In this document: piece by piece, positions 9,415 to 17,143 of the stretch
How the letters are laid out: every line of letters starts with the position of its first letter
How positions within the stretch are numbered: position 1 is the first letter of the stretch
Assembly: GCA_039191605.1 (NCBI GenBank)
Contig: JBCCXL010000014.1
Span: forward strand, 124,001-188,000
Reading direction: 5' to 3'
DNA length: 64,000 nucleotides
Source of the DNA: JBCCXL01 sp039191605
GTDB lineage: Bacteria > Acidobacteriota > Thermoanaerobaculia > Multivoradales > JAHZIX01
Program-made: the position numbers and the translations under genes
The notes under the pieces: generated by a model
Told to the model about the DNA's origin: nothing
Database searches by the model: none
The model's input: the letters and a program-made list of their open reading frames with translations, nothing else

Positions 9415-9443
9415 TTGACTGCTTCGAGTTTTGTAGTTACATT
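9415..9443 (+). promoter_or_regulatory. Sigma-70-like promoter of brnTA
   Basis: TTGACT (9415-9420) and TACATT (9438-9443) are separated by exactly 17 bp, 25 bp before the toxin ATG. BrnTA operons are normally autorepressed at such a promoter, but I see no clear palindrome here. Confidence 0.6.
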
Positions 9444-9467
9444 CGTAGTGTCTTTAGGGGTGCGACC

Positions 9468-9758
9468 ATGATTGAGTGGGATGACGCGAAGGATCGCCTG
9501 AATTTCACCAAGCACGGTTTGCGCTTTGAGGACGCGGAGAAGATCTTCGAGGGTCCGTGCATCAGCTTCGAAGATCGACGCTTCGACTACGGCGAAGAGC
9601 GATTCATCACCCTCGGCAGCCTGGAAGGGCGTGTGGTCGTCGTCGTACACGTCTTCCGCGGCCTCGCCACGAGGGTTATCTCGATGAGAAAGGCCAATAG
9701 CCGTGAGAGACAGCACTATAAAGAGCGACTTACAGCGACTCGACGCCCTGGGCGATGA
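9468..9758 (+). CDS. brnT: BrnT family ribonuclease toxin
   Basis: This 96-aa protein starts IEWDDAKDRLNFTKHGLRFEDAEKIF, the characteristic BrnT opening (WDxxKxxxNxxKHG), and continues with GEERFITLG and a C-terminal VISMRKANSRERQHY segment, which is the family's RISxRxAxxxExxxY signature. BrnT is a RelE-fold ribonuclease that blocks translation and is neutralised by BrnA. A promoter lies directly upstream (9415-9443). The gene overlaps the antitoxin by 56 nt in another frame, the usual toxin-first order. The catalytic arrangement looks complete, so it is probably functional. Confidence 0.9.
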   Translation: MIEWDDAKDRLNFTKHGLRFEDAEKIFEGPCISFEDRRFDYGEERFITLGSLEGRVVVVVHVFRGLATRVISMRKANSRERQHYKERLTATRRPGR

Positions 9759-9978
9759 GGACATCGACTACTCGGATATCCCGGAGCTGGATGACGAGTT
9801 CTTCCGCACGGCGAAGGTCGTCGTGCCGCCGGGTAAGCAGCAGATCACCCTACGCCTCGATTCAGACGTTCTTCGCTGGTTCAGAGGGCAGGGAAAGGGC
9901 TATCAGACCCGGATCAATGCCGTTCTTCGGCGCTATTACGAGGCCCATGAGCGGAAGCTTTCGGATACAGAAGATTGA
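9703..9978 (+). CDS. brnA: BrnA family antitoxin
   Basis: A 91-aa protein starting at GTG inside the end of brnT. The C-terminal half carries the BrnA ribbon-helix-helix region: KQQITLRLDSDVLRWFRGQGKGYQTRINAVLRRYYE. The acidic N-terminal half (DEDIDYSDIPELDDEFF) is the part expected to wrap the toxin. BrnA binds BrnT, and the complex represses the shared promoter. The overlapping two-gene arrangement supports a working module; no mobile element is visible beside it. Confidence 0.88.
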   Translation: MRDSTIKSDLQRLDALGDEDIDYSDIPELDDEFFRTAKVVVPPGKQQITLRLDSDVLRWFRGQGKGYQTRINAVLRRYYEAHERKLSDTED

Positions 9979-10119
9979 ACGTCTAGCGCCTCAATGCTCG
10001 TCCTTTGGGCTGGGAGTGGGGGAGAGGGGGTCCGTGCTGTCCGGGAAGTGGGTTTGGAGCATCTACTCTCTTCGTCTCTTCGTTTTGGGCTCTCTTAGCG
10101 AAGGGGCCTAGACGCGGTC

Positions 10120-10148
10120 TTGCATCCGCTGCCGAAACTCCTTACATT
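10120..10148 (+). promoter_or_regulatory. Sigma-70-like promoter upstream of His-rich gene 1
   Basis: TTGCAT (10120-10125) and TACATT (10143-10148) have 17-bp spacing. The expected transcription start near 10155 falls inside the Fur-like inverted repeat that follows. Confidence 0.5.
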
Positions 10149-10151
10149 AAA

Positions 10152-10910
10152 ATGAGAATTGATTATCAGAGAAGGACCATAGACATCGCCAGGCAGCCCC
10201 ACCCCGCGCCGGCCCGAGTGGCCGTCCAGCAATGGTTGACTCTCTCCGTAGCGCTTTTTGCGCTGGTCTTGCAGACCGCGGATTGGGTGCAGCTGGGGCA
10301 TCGCCATGTGGTGGCGGGCGAGGTCGTTCATCATCGCCATTCCCATGCTGGGGCTCATGATCACGGCCATGGCGATGCGCAGCGTCCTAGGCTGAAGAGT
10401 CAGGCGGCGGCGCTGGAGAGCGACGCTGGACCGGCTCTATCTCTCGAGCAAGTCGAGGTCGCTGGACGCTCGCACGCTAGCGGGCATTCCCACGTCGTTG
10501 GGCACTCCCATGCCGCTGAACATCCGCATCCTGCGGGTTCCTCCCACACTGATGCGCAGGTCCAGGCTGTTGACCATGCCGAGGTTGCCCGGGACGCCTA
10601 CGTTGCAGAGTCCTCCCGTAGTGCAGAGAACGATCAGCCTGCCAGACCTTCCCACGCCGCAATAGAAGGGCAGGAAGAAGGGGAAGCGACGACTCCGCGA
10701 GATCGGCCTTTTGATGAGGAGCCCGCCGATCCGAGCTCGACGGAGCTCTACTTCGCGTCGAGTCTTGTCCTCAGCCTGGATGCAGAGATCTCTCTCCAGC
10801 TCCACCGCCCCTCGCGCTCGGAGCTACAGACTTTCCCCTGCCCCGAAAGCCCGGTGGCGTGTGCGCCGCGCTACCGCCCCGCTGCGCCGCGGGGACCGCC
10901 CGCTGCCTGA
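10152..10910 (+). CDS. His-rich membrane-anchored protein, paralogue 1 (start uncertain)
   Basis: From the first plausible ATG the product is 252 aa. A hydrophobic segment (WLTLSVALFALVLQTADW) is followed by GHRHVVAGEVVHHRHSHAGAH and many further His-rich stretches (SHASGHSHVVGHSH), an acidic middle and a tail ending YRPAAPRGPPAA. The same opening and tail occur in the gene at about 11418, so the two are paralogues. A single membrane anchor with a periplasmic His-rich part suggests binding of a divalent metal, in keeping with the TonB receptor downstream. The closing RGPP motif recalls small proteins found near metal-linked TonB receptors (DUF2946-like); I cannot confirm membership. The ATG at 10152 has no ribosome binding site and lies upstream of the predicted transcription start, so translation may start later (GTG at 10218, or a non-ATG codon after AGAAGGA near 10170). 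Confidence 0.7.
   Translation: MRIDYQRRTIDIARQPHPAPARVAVQQWLTLSVALFALVLQTADWVQLGHRHVVAGEVVHHRHSHAGAHDHGHGDAQRPRLKSQAAALESDAGPALSLEQVEVAGRSHASGHSHVVGHSHAAEHPHPAGSSHTDAQVQAVDHAEVARDAYVAESSRSAENDQPARPSHAAIEGQEEGEATTPRDRPFDEEPADPSSTELYFASSLVLSLDAEISLQLHRPSRSELQTFPCPESPVACAPRYRPAAPRGPPAA
10153..10168. promoter_or_regulatory. Fur-like inverted repeat
   Basis: TGAGAAT-TG-ATTATCA has arms that are reverse complements at 6 of 7 positions and resemble Fur half-sites (TGATAAT/ATTATCA), though with a 2-nt rather than 1-nt centre. It covers the predicted start of transcription, where a repressor would block initiation. The adjoining His-rich and TonB-receptor genes fit metal control. Fur rather than another metalloregulator is inference. 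Confidence 0.45.
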
Positions 10911-10989
10911 GTCTGCTGCCTGTAAGGCTATCGTCGCGCTGAAGGATGCCCCGTGAGCCTCGTGCTGAGGGACATCGATAGAGAGCCAG

Positions 10990-11020
10990 AGCTCATTTCT
11001 CGATCGAGATGAGCTTTCTT
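10990..11020 (+). terminator. Possible terminator after His-rich gene 1
   Basis: AGCTCAT (10990-10996) pairs with ATGAGCT (11009-11015), with further pairing inside through CTCGATCGAG after a 2-nt bulge, and is followed by TTCTT. The U-tract is short, so this is tentative. Confidence 0.4.
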
Positions 11021-11180
11021 GGCCGCTTGCGGCAGCCGCTGAGGCAAGGAGATCTCGGTTAGAGATCCTTCTTCCGAAGATTGCTCCTCGAGCAGCTCCA
11101 GCGCGCTGCGGGCTACCGCATCTCTCCCACGAACAAGCGACGAACCTGAGCCTTCTCCTGAAGGCTCCGCAATCCCTCGG

Positions 11181-11215
11181 CTAGACGTCCATCTAGACGC
11201 CCATCTAGACGATAT
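11181..11215. repeat. 12-bp tandem repeat, about 3 copies
   Basis: CTAGACGTCCAT, CTAGACGCCCAT and CTAGACGATAT follow each other directly. CTAG is usually rare in bacterial DNA. No function is apparent. Confidence 0.75.
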
Positions 11216-11417
11216 TGCCGTGGCGTGCCGCGCTGCGGAGGCTGAACCTCCAGCGGCCCGTTCCCCTTGAGACGTTTCAAGAGCGCACGGCGCTCCTCGG
11301 GAGAAGAACTTTGAACACGTTGAGATTCCCTGCGCGGCCAGCTTCACCGCTGCTCGTCAGCCTTCGAAACTCCCTCGATCGCGCTGCGTATCGAGCAGAG
11401 ATGGAGGGATCGTAGGC

Positions 11418-11918
11418 ATTATTCAGGGCTCAATCCGCGCGCTTTCGCGGACATCACGGATACCGACTCAGGCCGAAGCTCAGCGTTGGCTGACGGTCGT
11501 AGTGGCATTCTTCGCGCTGACTCTTCAGTTTGCGAACTGGATGCACATCGGGCATCGCCATATCGGCGTTGGGGAGCTGGGTCATCACCACGGCCCCCAG
11601 GTTGCGGCTCATCAGCAGGCTCCCCATGAAGGGAGTCATCAATGCGGTGGCGGTGGCCAAGCCCATGACCCTGTTGACCTAGGAGCACACGACTCCTCTG
11701 GCGAGGACTCCGAGGACCCCGCGAATCCCGATTCAGAGACGGAGTCGGGAGAAATCTGTCTCGCGTCGGGGCTGCTCTTCAGTTTCGACACGGACGCCTC
11801 CCCCGACCTGCTGCGACTGCTGCAGGCCGAGCTTCGGGTCTTCCCGAGCTCGGATCCTGGGGTGTTGTGGGGCCTGGTTTATCGACCCTCGACGCCTCGG
11901 GGCCCTCCTTCCGCTTGA
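11418..11918 (+). CDS. His-rich membrane-anchored protein, paralogue 2 (non-ATG start likely)
   Basis: The frame encodes RWLTVVVAFFALTLQFANW followed by GHRHIGVGELGHHHG, an acidic Ser/Asp/Glu-rich middle and a tail ending YRPSTPRGPPSA. Both ends align with paralogue 1, which has the same hydrophobic anchor, GHRH box and RGPP tail. A GTG at 11502 would cut off half the hydrophobic segment, so translation should begin earlier, but no ATG, GTG or TTG lies in frame for more than 100 bp upstream. GGAGGG at 11403-11408 sits 9 nt before an ATT at 11418, which I use as a provisional start; ATT starts are rare. A frameshift or decay of the 5' end is the alternative. The role is probably metal binding at the inner membrane, inferred from composition and the TonB-receptor neighbour. 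Confidence 0.6.
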   Translation: MIQGSIRALSRTSRIPTQAEAQRWLTVVVAFFALTLQFANWMHIGHRHIGVGELGHHHGPQVAAHQQAPHEGSHQCGGGGQAHDPVDLGAHDSSGEDSEDPANPDSETESGEICLASGLLFSFDTDASPDLLRLLQAELRVFPSSDPGVLWGLVYRPSTPRGPPSA

Positions 11919-12226
11919 CGGTCTCCACGCGGCTGAGCTGCCTAAGGCTCTTCTTTTCCTAGGCTGAGCCCATCGAAGTCCACTCAGGGCGCTATTCCGC
12001 CTTGGGTGGGTGGGTTGAGTCGGGAAGCTCTTGCCTTCGGGGGGATGCTGCCGCGCTGCGGACCGCCGACTATTTCTCGCGAATACAAGACCATCCAGAG
12101 CTTTGTTGACGAGGCTCGTGTTTGCCAAAATTTTGGGATCGCCGGGATGCGCACTTTGCGGCGCCTTCGGCGACCCCCTGATCGAGACGTTTCCCGGGCG
12201 CCGTGCGCCCGTGGGGAGAAACGAAG
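11919..12226. other. Leader region of the TonB receptor gene
   Basis: About 300 bp without a gene. It contains a perfect palindrome (12125-12136) just after a TTGACG (12106-12111) that could be a -35 box. An imperfect 10-bp stem follows (12135-12144 with 12168-12177, one mismatch, 23-nt loop), ahead of the GGGGAG ribosome binding site at 12212. Confidence 0.45.
12125..12136. promoter_or_regulatory. Palindrome upstream of TonB receptor, possible operator
   Basis: CCAAAATTTTGG is a perfect 12-bp palindrome about 90 bp before the receptor start codon and 14 bp after TTGACG. The position suits an operator; the regulator is unknown. Confidence 0.4.
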
Positions 12227-14329
12227 ATGAAATCACAGAGAGCTCACCCTTGGGTAGCTGCCTTATTGCTAGCCCTTGCTGGGTCACCCCTCGTTGCGGA
12301 GGATGCCGTCGACGATGGCGGGACGCATCCGGTAGAAGACGACGACATCCAGATCCACGAAGAGATTGAAGTAAGAGGTCGGGAAACCGACCTCATCGGC
12401 ATTACCGACTCCGCCAACGAAGGCGCGACGAGCTGGATTCAGCTGGAGAAACGCCCGATCCTGCGCCCCGGCGAGCTCCTGGAGACCGCTCCCGGCGTGG
12501 TCGCGACTCAGCATTCTGGGGGAGGTAAGGCCAACCAATTCTTCCTCCGGGGCTTCAACCTCGATCACGGAACGGACTTCAGCGTTTCCGTCGCTGGAGT
12601 GCCGGTGAACTTCCCCACCCATGGTCACGGCCAGGGCTATGCTGACCTCAACTTCCTGATCCCCGAGCTGACCGCGACGGTGCAATACCGCAAGGGTCCC
12701 TACTTTGCAGAGACCGGAGATTTCTCCGCCGCCGGGAGCCTCGACATTCAGCTGGTGGATCGCCTACCGAGGGATTTCTTGAAGATCTCCGGCGGCAGCG
12801 ACGACTACGGCCGGATCCTGTGGGCCGGCAGCGGACAGCGCGAAAATCCAGCGGACGGCCGCTGGGTTACGGCGGTAGACGTCTTCCAGGAGAACGGGCC
12901 GTGGACCCGCGAGGAGGACTACGATGGCTTCAAGGCCTACGCCCGCTACAGCGAGGGCGATTCTGCTCGGGGCTTCGACATCAACTTCTTGGCCTACGAC
13001 GCCGACTGGCTGTCCACCGACCAGATCCCGCGACGGGCGGTGGAGTCTGGCCAAATCGGGCGCTTCGATCTCATCGATCCGGGCCCCCGGGGCTCGACTT
13101 TCCGCTCCACCCTGTCGGCGGAGCTGCGCCGCGCCGACGCCAACTCGCTGACCCGCTGGCGAGGTTATCTCCAGAGCTATGACTTCGACCTGATCTCCAA
13201 CTTCACCTACTTCCTAGAAGACCCCGTGGACGGAGATCAATTCCAGCAGCTCGACGAGCGCTGGACCGGGGGCGGTGAGCTACGGCATCACTGGCACAGC
13301 AGTGAAGGAACTCGCGATATCGAGTACGTCGCGGGCTTCCAGCTGCGCTACGACGACATCGAGAACGGCCTCTTCCGCACTCGCGATCGGGTGCGCATCG
13401 GGACGGTGCGCAGCGATGACGTCCAGCAGACCAGCGGCGGCGTCTTCGTCGAAGGTTTGGTGCGCTGGAGCGACAAGGTCAAGACCAAGCTCGGGGTGCG
13501 GGCGGACTATCTCTCCGTCGACGTCGACAGCAATCTAGCGGCGAACTCCGGAAGCGAGGACGACCTGCTGGTGAGCCCGAAGCTGAGCCTGATTCTCGGT
13601 CCTTGGTCGGACACCGAGGTCTACCTCAACTTCGGCCGCGGCTTTCACTCCAACGATGCCCGGGGCGGAACCTTGAGGATCGATCCCGTCTCCGGCGAGC
13701 CGGCCTCCTCCGTCGAGCTGCTGGTCCCGGGCTGGGGCGCCGATCTCGGCCTTCGACGCACGATGCTGCCCGGCTGGCAGATGACGCTGACCTTCTTCGT
13801 CCTCGAGCTGGATTCCGAGCTGGTCTTCGTCGGCGATGGCGGGGCCACCGAGGCCAACAGCGGTAGTCGTCGCCAGGGCATCGAGTGGACCAACTATTGG
13901 GAGCTCGACGAGCATTGGACCCTGGACCTCGACGTCACCTACACCGATTCCGAGTTCACCGACGAAGATCCCGCCGAGAACCGGATCCCCGGTGCCATTG
14001 AAGACACCATCGCCGCCGGCGTCTCCTTCGACGACGACCGCTGGTTCGGCAGCCTGCGCTGGCGCTATTTCGGCGACGTTCCGCTGATCGAAGACGGCTC
14101 GGTGATCTGGGAATCCTCCTCGGTGACCAACGGTCGCTTCGGTCACCGCTTCGCCAACGGCCTGGAGCTCGCCCTCGAGGTCTTCAACCTGCTGGATAGC
14201 GAAGACTCGGACATCGAGTACTTCTACGCCTCCCGGCTGCCGGGCGAGCCCGCCGAGGGCATCGAGGACGTCCACTTCCACCCGATGCCGGAGCCTTCGG
14301 CACGGCTGGTGGCGACCTGGCGTTATTGA
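12227..14329 (+). CDS. TonB-dependent outer-membrane receptor
   Basis: The 700-aa precursor starts at ATG 12227 with GGGGAG about 10 nt upstream; a GTG eight codons earlier is less likely. A signal peptide (SQRAHPWVAALLLALAGSPLVAED) is followed by a plug domain with VRGRETDLIG, LETAPGVVATQHSGGGKAN and FLRGFNLDHGTD, then a beta-barrel of alternating aromatic strands and a terminal WRY, the usual outer-membrane assembly signal. The plug sequence is typical of a receptor subfamily whose ligand is not settled; the GHGQGY stretch is part of that signature. Two His-rich anchored proteins precede it on the same strand, so a metal or metal complex is the likely substrate. Transport of the NRPS product encoded 4 kb upstream is a weaker possibility. 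Confidence 0.92.
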   Translation: MKSQRAHPWVAALLLALAGSPLVAEDAVDDGGTHPVEDDDIQIHEEIEVRGRETDLIGITDSANEGATSWIQLEKRPILRPGELLETAPGVVATQHSGGGKANQFFLRGFNLDHGTDFSVSVAGVPVNFPTHGHGQGYADLNFLIPELTATVQYRKGPYFAETGDFSAAGSLDIQLVDRLPRDFLKISGGSDDYGRILWAGSGQRENPADGRWVTAVDVFQENGPWTREEDYDGFKAYARYSEGDSARGFDINFLAYDADWLSTDQIPRRAVESGQIGRFDLIDPGPRGSTFRSTLSAELRRADANSLTRWRGYLQSYDFDLISNFTYFLEDPVDGDQFQQLDERWTGGGELRHHWHSSEGTRDIEYVAGFQLRYDDIENGLFRTRDRVRIGTVRSDDVQQTSGGVFVEGLVRWSDKVKTKLGVRADYLSVDVDSNLAANSGSEDDLLVSPKLSLILGPWSDTEVYLNFGRGFHSNDARGGTLRIDPVSGEPASSVELLVPGWGADLGLRRTMLPGWQMTLTFFVLELDSELVFVGDGGATEANSGSRRQGIEWTNYWELDEHWTLDLDVTYTDSEFTDEDPAENRIPGAIEDTIAAGVSFDDDRWFGSLRWRYFGDVPLIEDGSVIWESSSVTNGRFGHRFANGLELALEVFNLLDSEDSDIEYFYASRLPGEPAEGIEDVHFHPMPEPSARLVATWRY

Positions 14330-14463
14330 GCCGGGCCAGATCGAGCCGGGCCTCTTGGATCTGAGGGTGGGGGAGCTGGGCTCCAGGGATCGACGGATCT
14401 CTGGAGCCTCGGCCCGCTCTCATTGCTTCGGGTCTTCTCGAGCCGCCTTCGACGGAAGCTAGC

Positions 14464-15405
14464 TCACCCACCCGCCGCCCGCAGGCGGTGCTCCTGGGGG
14501 CTTAAGCCCCGCACTCGCTTGAAGGCGGTGCTGAAGGCGTAGGGGCTGCTGTAGCCGACTCGGGGAGCGACGGTGCTGACGGTGGCGTCGGGCTCGCAGA
14601 GCAGGTCGGCGGCGAGGGCGAGGCGCCATTCGGTGAGGAAGGCCATGGGGGGCTCGCCGACCACTTCCTGAAAGCGGCGGGAGAGGGCAGCCCGGGAGAC
14701 GCCGGTTTCGGCGGCGAGGGAGGCGACGGTCCACTTGTGGGCGGGGTTGTCGTGGAGAGCGTGAAGGGCGCGGCTGATCACCGGGTCGGCCTTGGAGCGG
14801 TACCAGGCGGGCTTTTGGGCCTCGGGGCGCTGTAGCCAGGCCCGCAGCACTCGCATCAGCACTAGATCCATCAAGCGGTCCAGGACCGCCGCCTGGCCGG
14901 GCTCATCCTTCACCACCTCGTCGCAGAGCACCTCGAAGAGGGGGGATTCCCACTCTTTCCTCGTCAGGGTGAGGAGGGTTGGGAGGGCGCGCACCAGGCG
15001 ATCGCTGAGGTCGCCGGGGGATTCGTAGGCGCCGACGAGGAAGATGTCGCCCCCCTGGGGGTCGTTGCCCCAGGTGCGAGTGCTGTGCATCAGCTCCTCC
15101 AGCAGGGAGCGGCCCTCGGCGTCGCAGCACTCCTGCCCCGGGTGGATGAAGATCGTGGGCTCGGTGTCGGGGGCGTCGGCGACGGTGTAGTGGTCCGGCG
15201 CTCGGGTGATGGCGACGTCGCCGACGCCGAGATGCACGGTCTCGCCTCCATCGTGGACGATGGACAGGCCGCCACGGATCACCGCGATGAGGGTCAGCGG
15301 GGATTCGGCGAGGATGCGCAGCGACCACGGCTTGGAGAAGACGCAGCGCAGGGCGAACACCCCGCGGGCGCGGGGGCCGTCGAGGAGGCCGGAGAAGGGA
15401 TCCAT
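14464..15405 (-). CDS. AraC family transcriptional regulator with cupin sensor domain
   Basis: This 313-aa protein has an N-terminal cupin-like sensor (IRGGLSIVHDGGETVHLGVGDVAI) of the type common in AraC regulators annotated Cupin_6. It ends in two helix-turn-helix units: TVASLAAETGVSRAALSRRFQEVVG and the second-helix signature VGYSSPYAFSTAFKRVRGLSPQEHR. Such proteins usually activate adjacent genes or oxidoreductase genes in response to a small ligand. It is convergent with the TonB receptor gene and transcribed in the same direction as the ATP-grasp-like gene, from which it is separated by 148 bp. The start ATG follows TTTACAATC, but no strong ribosome binding site is visible. The target is unknown. 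Confidence 0.92.
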   Translation of the reverse strand: MDPFSGLLDGPRARGVFALRCVFSKPWSLRILAESPLTLIAVIRGGLSIVHDGGETVHLGVGDVAITRAPDHYTVADAPDTEPTIFIHPGQECCDAEGRSLLEELMHSTRTWGNDPQGGDIFLVGAYESPGDLSDRLVRALPTLLTLTRKEWESPLFEVLCDEVVKDEPGQAAVLDRLMDLVLMRVLRAWLQRPEAQKPAWYRSKADPVISRALHALHDNPAHKWTVASLAAETGVSRAALSRRFQEVVGEPPMAFLTEWRLALAADLLCEPDATVSTVAPRVGYSSPYAFSTAFKRVRGLSPQEHRLRAAGG

Positions 15406-15486
15406 AGTGGAAAGATTGTAAACGACTCGCCGCAGCCGAAGGGCTGACGAAGCCCTCGACTAGGTAGGGTCGGCGCGGTCGGTGCC

Positions 15487-15514
15487 CGTCGTTCGTCGTT
15501 CGTCGTTCGTCGTT
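15487..15514. repeat. Heptamer microsatellite (CGTCGTT) x4
   Basis: Four perfect copies of CGTCGTT lie in the gap between the AraC regulator and the ATP-grasp-like gene, followed by TGTAGC. A 7-bp unit in non-coding DNA can expand or contract by slippage. Confidence 0.85.
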
Positions 15515-15553
15515 TGTAGCGGGGGCTCCCGGGTGCCCGCTGCTCCAGGGCGG

Positions 15554-17143
15554 CTAATCCACCACCAGCAGGGCGGATTCCAGGGCGCCCTGGGAGACGT
15601 TCACCACGCCGGCCCGCTGGGCGCCCTCGGGGTCGCTGGGGCGAACCCGCAGGAAGCCGCCGCCGTAGTCGTCGCCGAAGGTGAAGAGGCCCCACGCGAC
15701 GTCGTGGAGGCAGGCGCCGCGCTCGCCTCCCTGGAGCAGCAGCGGCAGGCCGTCGACCCGCTCCTGGACCATCCACCCGGGTTCGTCGAGGGCTGTGGCG
15801 ACGCGCTGCTCCCATTCCTCCGGGGGGGTGTGGAACCCGACGTGCACCCCCTCGCCGGATGCGGAGTGTCCGAGCTTGAGCACCAGGTCGTCGCGATGGC
15901 TGAGCAGCAGCTTTTCGGCCTCGATGACCTCGCCGCGAAAGCGCAGCGGACGGTCTCGCCGGGTGCGGGCGCTCCACGGCACGTGGGCTCGAATCTGCCG
16001 TCGTTCGCCCTCGCTGAAGGCGTCGCTCTCGAGGTGCTCGTGGAGCAGGGCGAGGTGGAGCTTGGAGCGCAGCAGCAGGTGGCTGGGGCCGTTGTAGACG
16101 TGCACTCCGCCGCCGTCGATGCAGCGGCGCAGGGGCTCAGGAGTCATGCCGACGTAGAACTCCACCACGATGTGCTGAGGGGCCTGCTCGAAGCGCGGCG
16201 TGCGGTGATCGAGGTCGAGATCTTCCAGCAGGCCGAGAGTGACTCGACCGCGGAGGTTAGGGTCCAGCTTGTTGAGGGCAGCGGTCCACAGCTGGCCGAC
16301 GGCGTCTCGATCGTCGAAGCGAATGACCTCCGTCAGCTGCTCCTGGCTGCGCAGGGTGAGCAGCAGGTTGAGCTCCCCGTCGGCGCCGAAGCCAGCGTCC
16401 CAGGCGCGGCGGGCGGCGCCGCAGAAGAGGTGATCGAGGCTCTGGCCTCCGGGCTGTACCCGCAGGCCGTATTCCTGCAGGAATTGGCGCACGATGGGAT
16501 GCTGTTCGTAGAGCGAGCGCCAGGTGGCATCCTGCCATCCTCCCAGGAAGCTGCTGGCGTTGAGCTCCAGGCAGCGTAGGCCCTGCGGGGTGTCGTAGAA
16601 GTCGGCGCGGGTCCACAACGGCGGTGAGTCCCGACGCCCTCGGTGGTCTGCTGCGATGGTGGCTTCCTCGAGATCGAGGTGCAGGGCGCGGGCCAGGCGT
16701 TGGGGATCGTCTCCGAAGAGTCGGGTAGGCAGGCTTTGGATCAGATTCGAGACGGCGGTAGTGGCCTCTTCCAGCCTGCGCTGGGTTGCCGGGGTGAGGA
16801 AGAAGGGCCAGGGATGGGTGTAGTAGAGCCAGTTGTCCTCTTTCCAATCAACGAAGGAGAAGCTACTTCGCTGCATCGCTTCAGGATTGCGGCGCACGAA
16901 GCGCAGCCAGTCCATCGCCGGCCGTCCGTGGCGGCGGTGGAGTTGCCGCAGCCAGGAAGGGAGACCCTGAGGGTGTTCGGGGTCGAGGGCGAAGGCTGCG
17001 TCTGCGGGGCGCTCGGCGGTCACCGTCGGAGGGCGACCGGGCGCGGGGAGAGAAGACTGTTGTCGAGCCGAGATCTGAGGATTCATTGCGGAATCGTGCT
17101 TCGGCTCGCCCCCAGAAGAGGGCTTGGGAATCAAGGAAGGCAT
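15554..17143 (-). CDS. ATP-grasp-like protein of unknown substrate
   Basis: The 529-aa product was not assigned to a named family. The first 70 residues are low complexity. The rest has features of an ATP-grasp fold: FYDTPQGLRCLELNASSFLGGW, VYNGPSHLLLRSKLHLALLHEH, DLVLKLGHSASGEGVHVG (a lysine plus glycine-rich loop like the small ATP-binding hairpin) and WMVQERVDGLPL (a conserved-type Glu). ATP-grasp enzymes join a carboxylate to an amine or thiol through an acyl-phosphate. No peptide precursor or partner gene lies beside it, so it may act in small-molecule amide formation, cofactor modification or peptide tailoring. The start at 17143 has GAGG about 10 nt upstream; an ATG at 17086 is an alternative. 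The fold call is moderate and the function unknown. Confidence 0.6.
   Translation of the reverse strand: MPSLIPKPSSGGEPKHDSAMNPQISARQQSSLPAPGRPPTVTAERPADAAFALDPEHPQGLPSWLRQLHRRHGRPAMDWLRFVRRNPEAMQRSSFSFVDWKEDNWLYYTHPWPFFLTPATQRRLEEATTAVSNLIQSLPTRLFGDDPQRLARALHLDLEEATIAADHRGRRDSPPLWTRADFYDTPQGLRCLELNASSFLGGWQDATWRSLYEQHPIVRQFLQEYGLRVQPGGQSLDHLFCGAARRAWDAGFGADGELNLLLTLRSQEQLTEVIRFDDRDAVGQLWTAALNKLDPNLRGRVTLGLLEDLDLDHRTPRFEQAPQHIVVEFYVGMTPEPLRRCIDGGGVHVYNGPSHLLLRSKLHLALLHEHLESDAFSEGERRQIRAHVPWSARTRRDRPLRFRGEVIEAEKLLLSHRDDLVLKLGHSASGEGVHVGFHTPPEEWEQRVATALDEPGWMVQERVDGLPLLLQGGERGACLHDVAWGLFTFGDDYGGGFLRVRPSDPEGAQRAGVVNVSQGALESALLVVD

Larger units (their letters stand above)
10911..11417. other. Intergenic region between the His-rich paralogues
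   Basis: About 500 bp without a convincing gene. It holds a possible terminator (10990-11020) and a 12-bp tandem repeat (11181-11215). Open frames on both strands here lack recognisable domains and ribosome binding sites. Confidence 0.5.

Noticed and set aside
10928..11347. 139-codon minus-strand frame between the His-rich genes
   Set aside because: No ribosome binding site, domain or conserved pattern; it runs through the repeat and hairpin sequences.
15487..15514. CRISPR-like repeats
   Set aside because: Units are 7 bp and directly adjacent, without spacers; a microsatellite.
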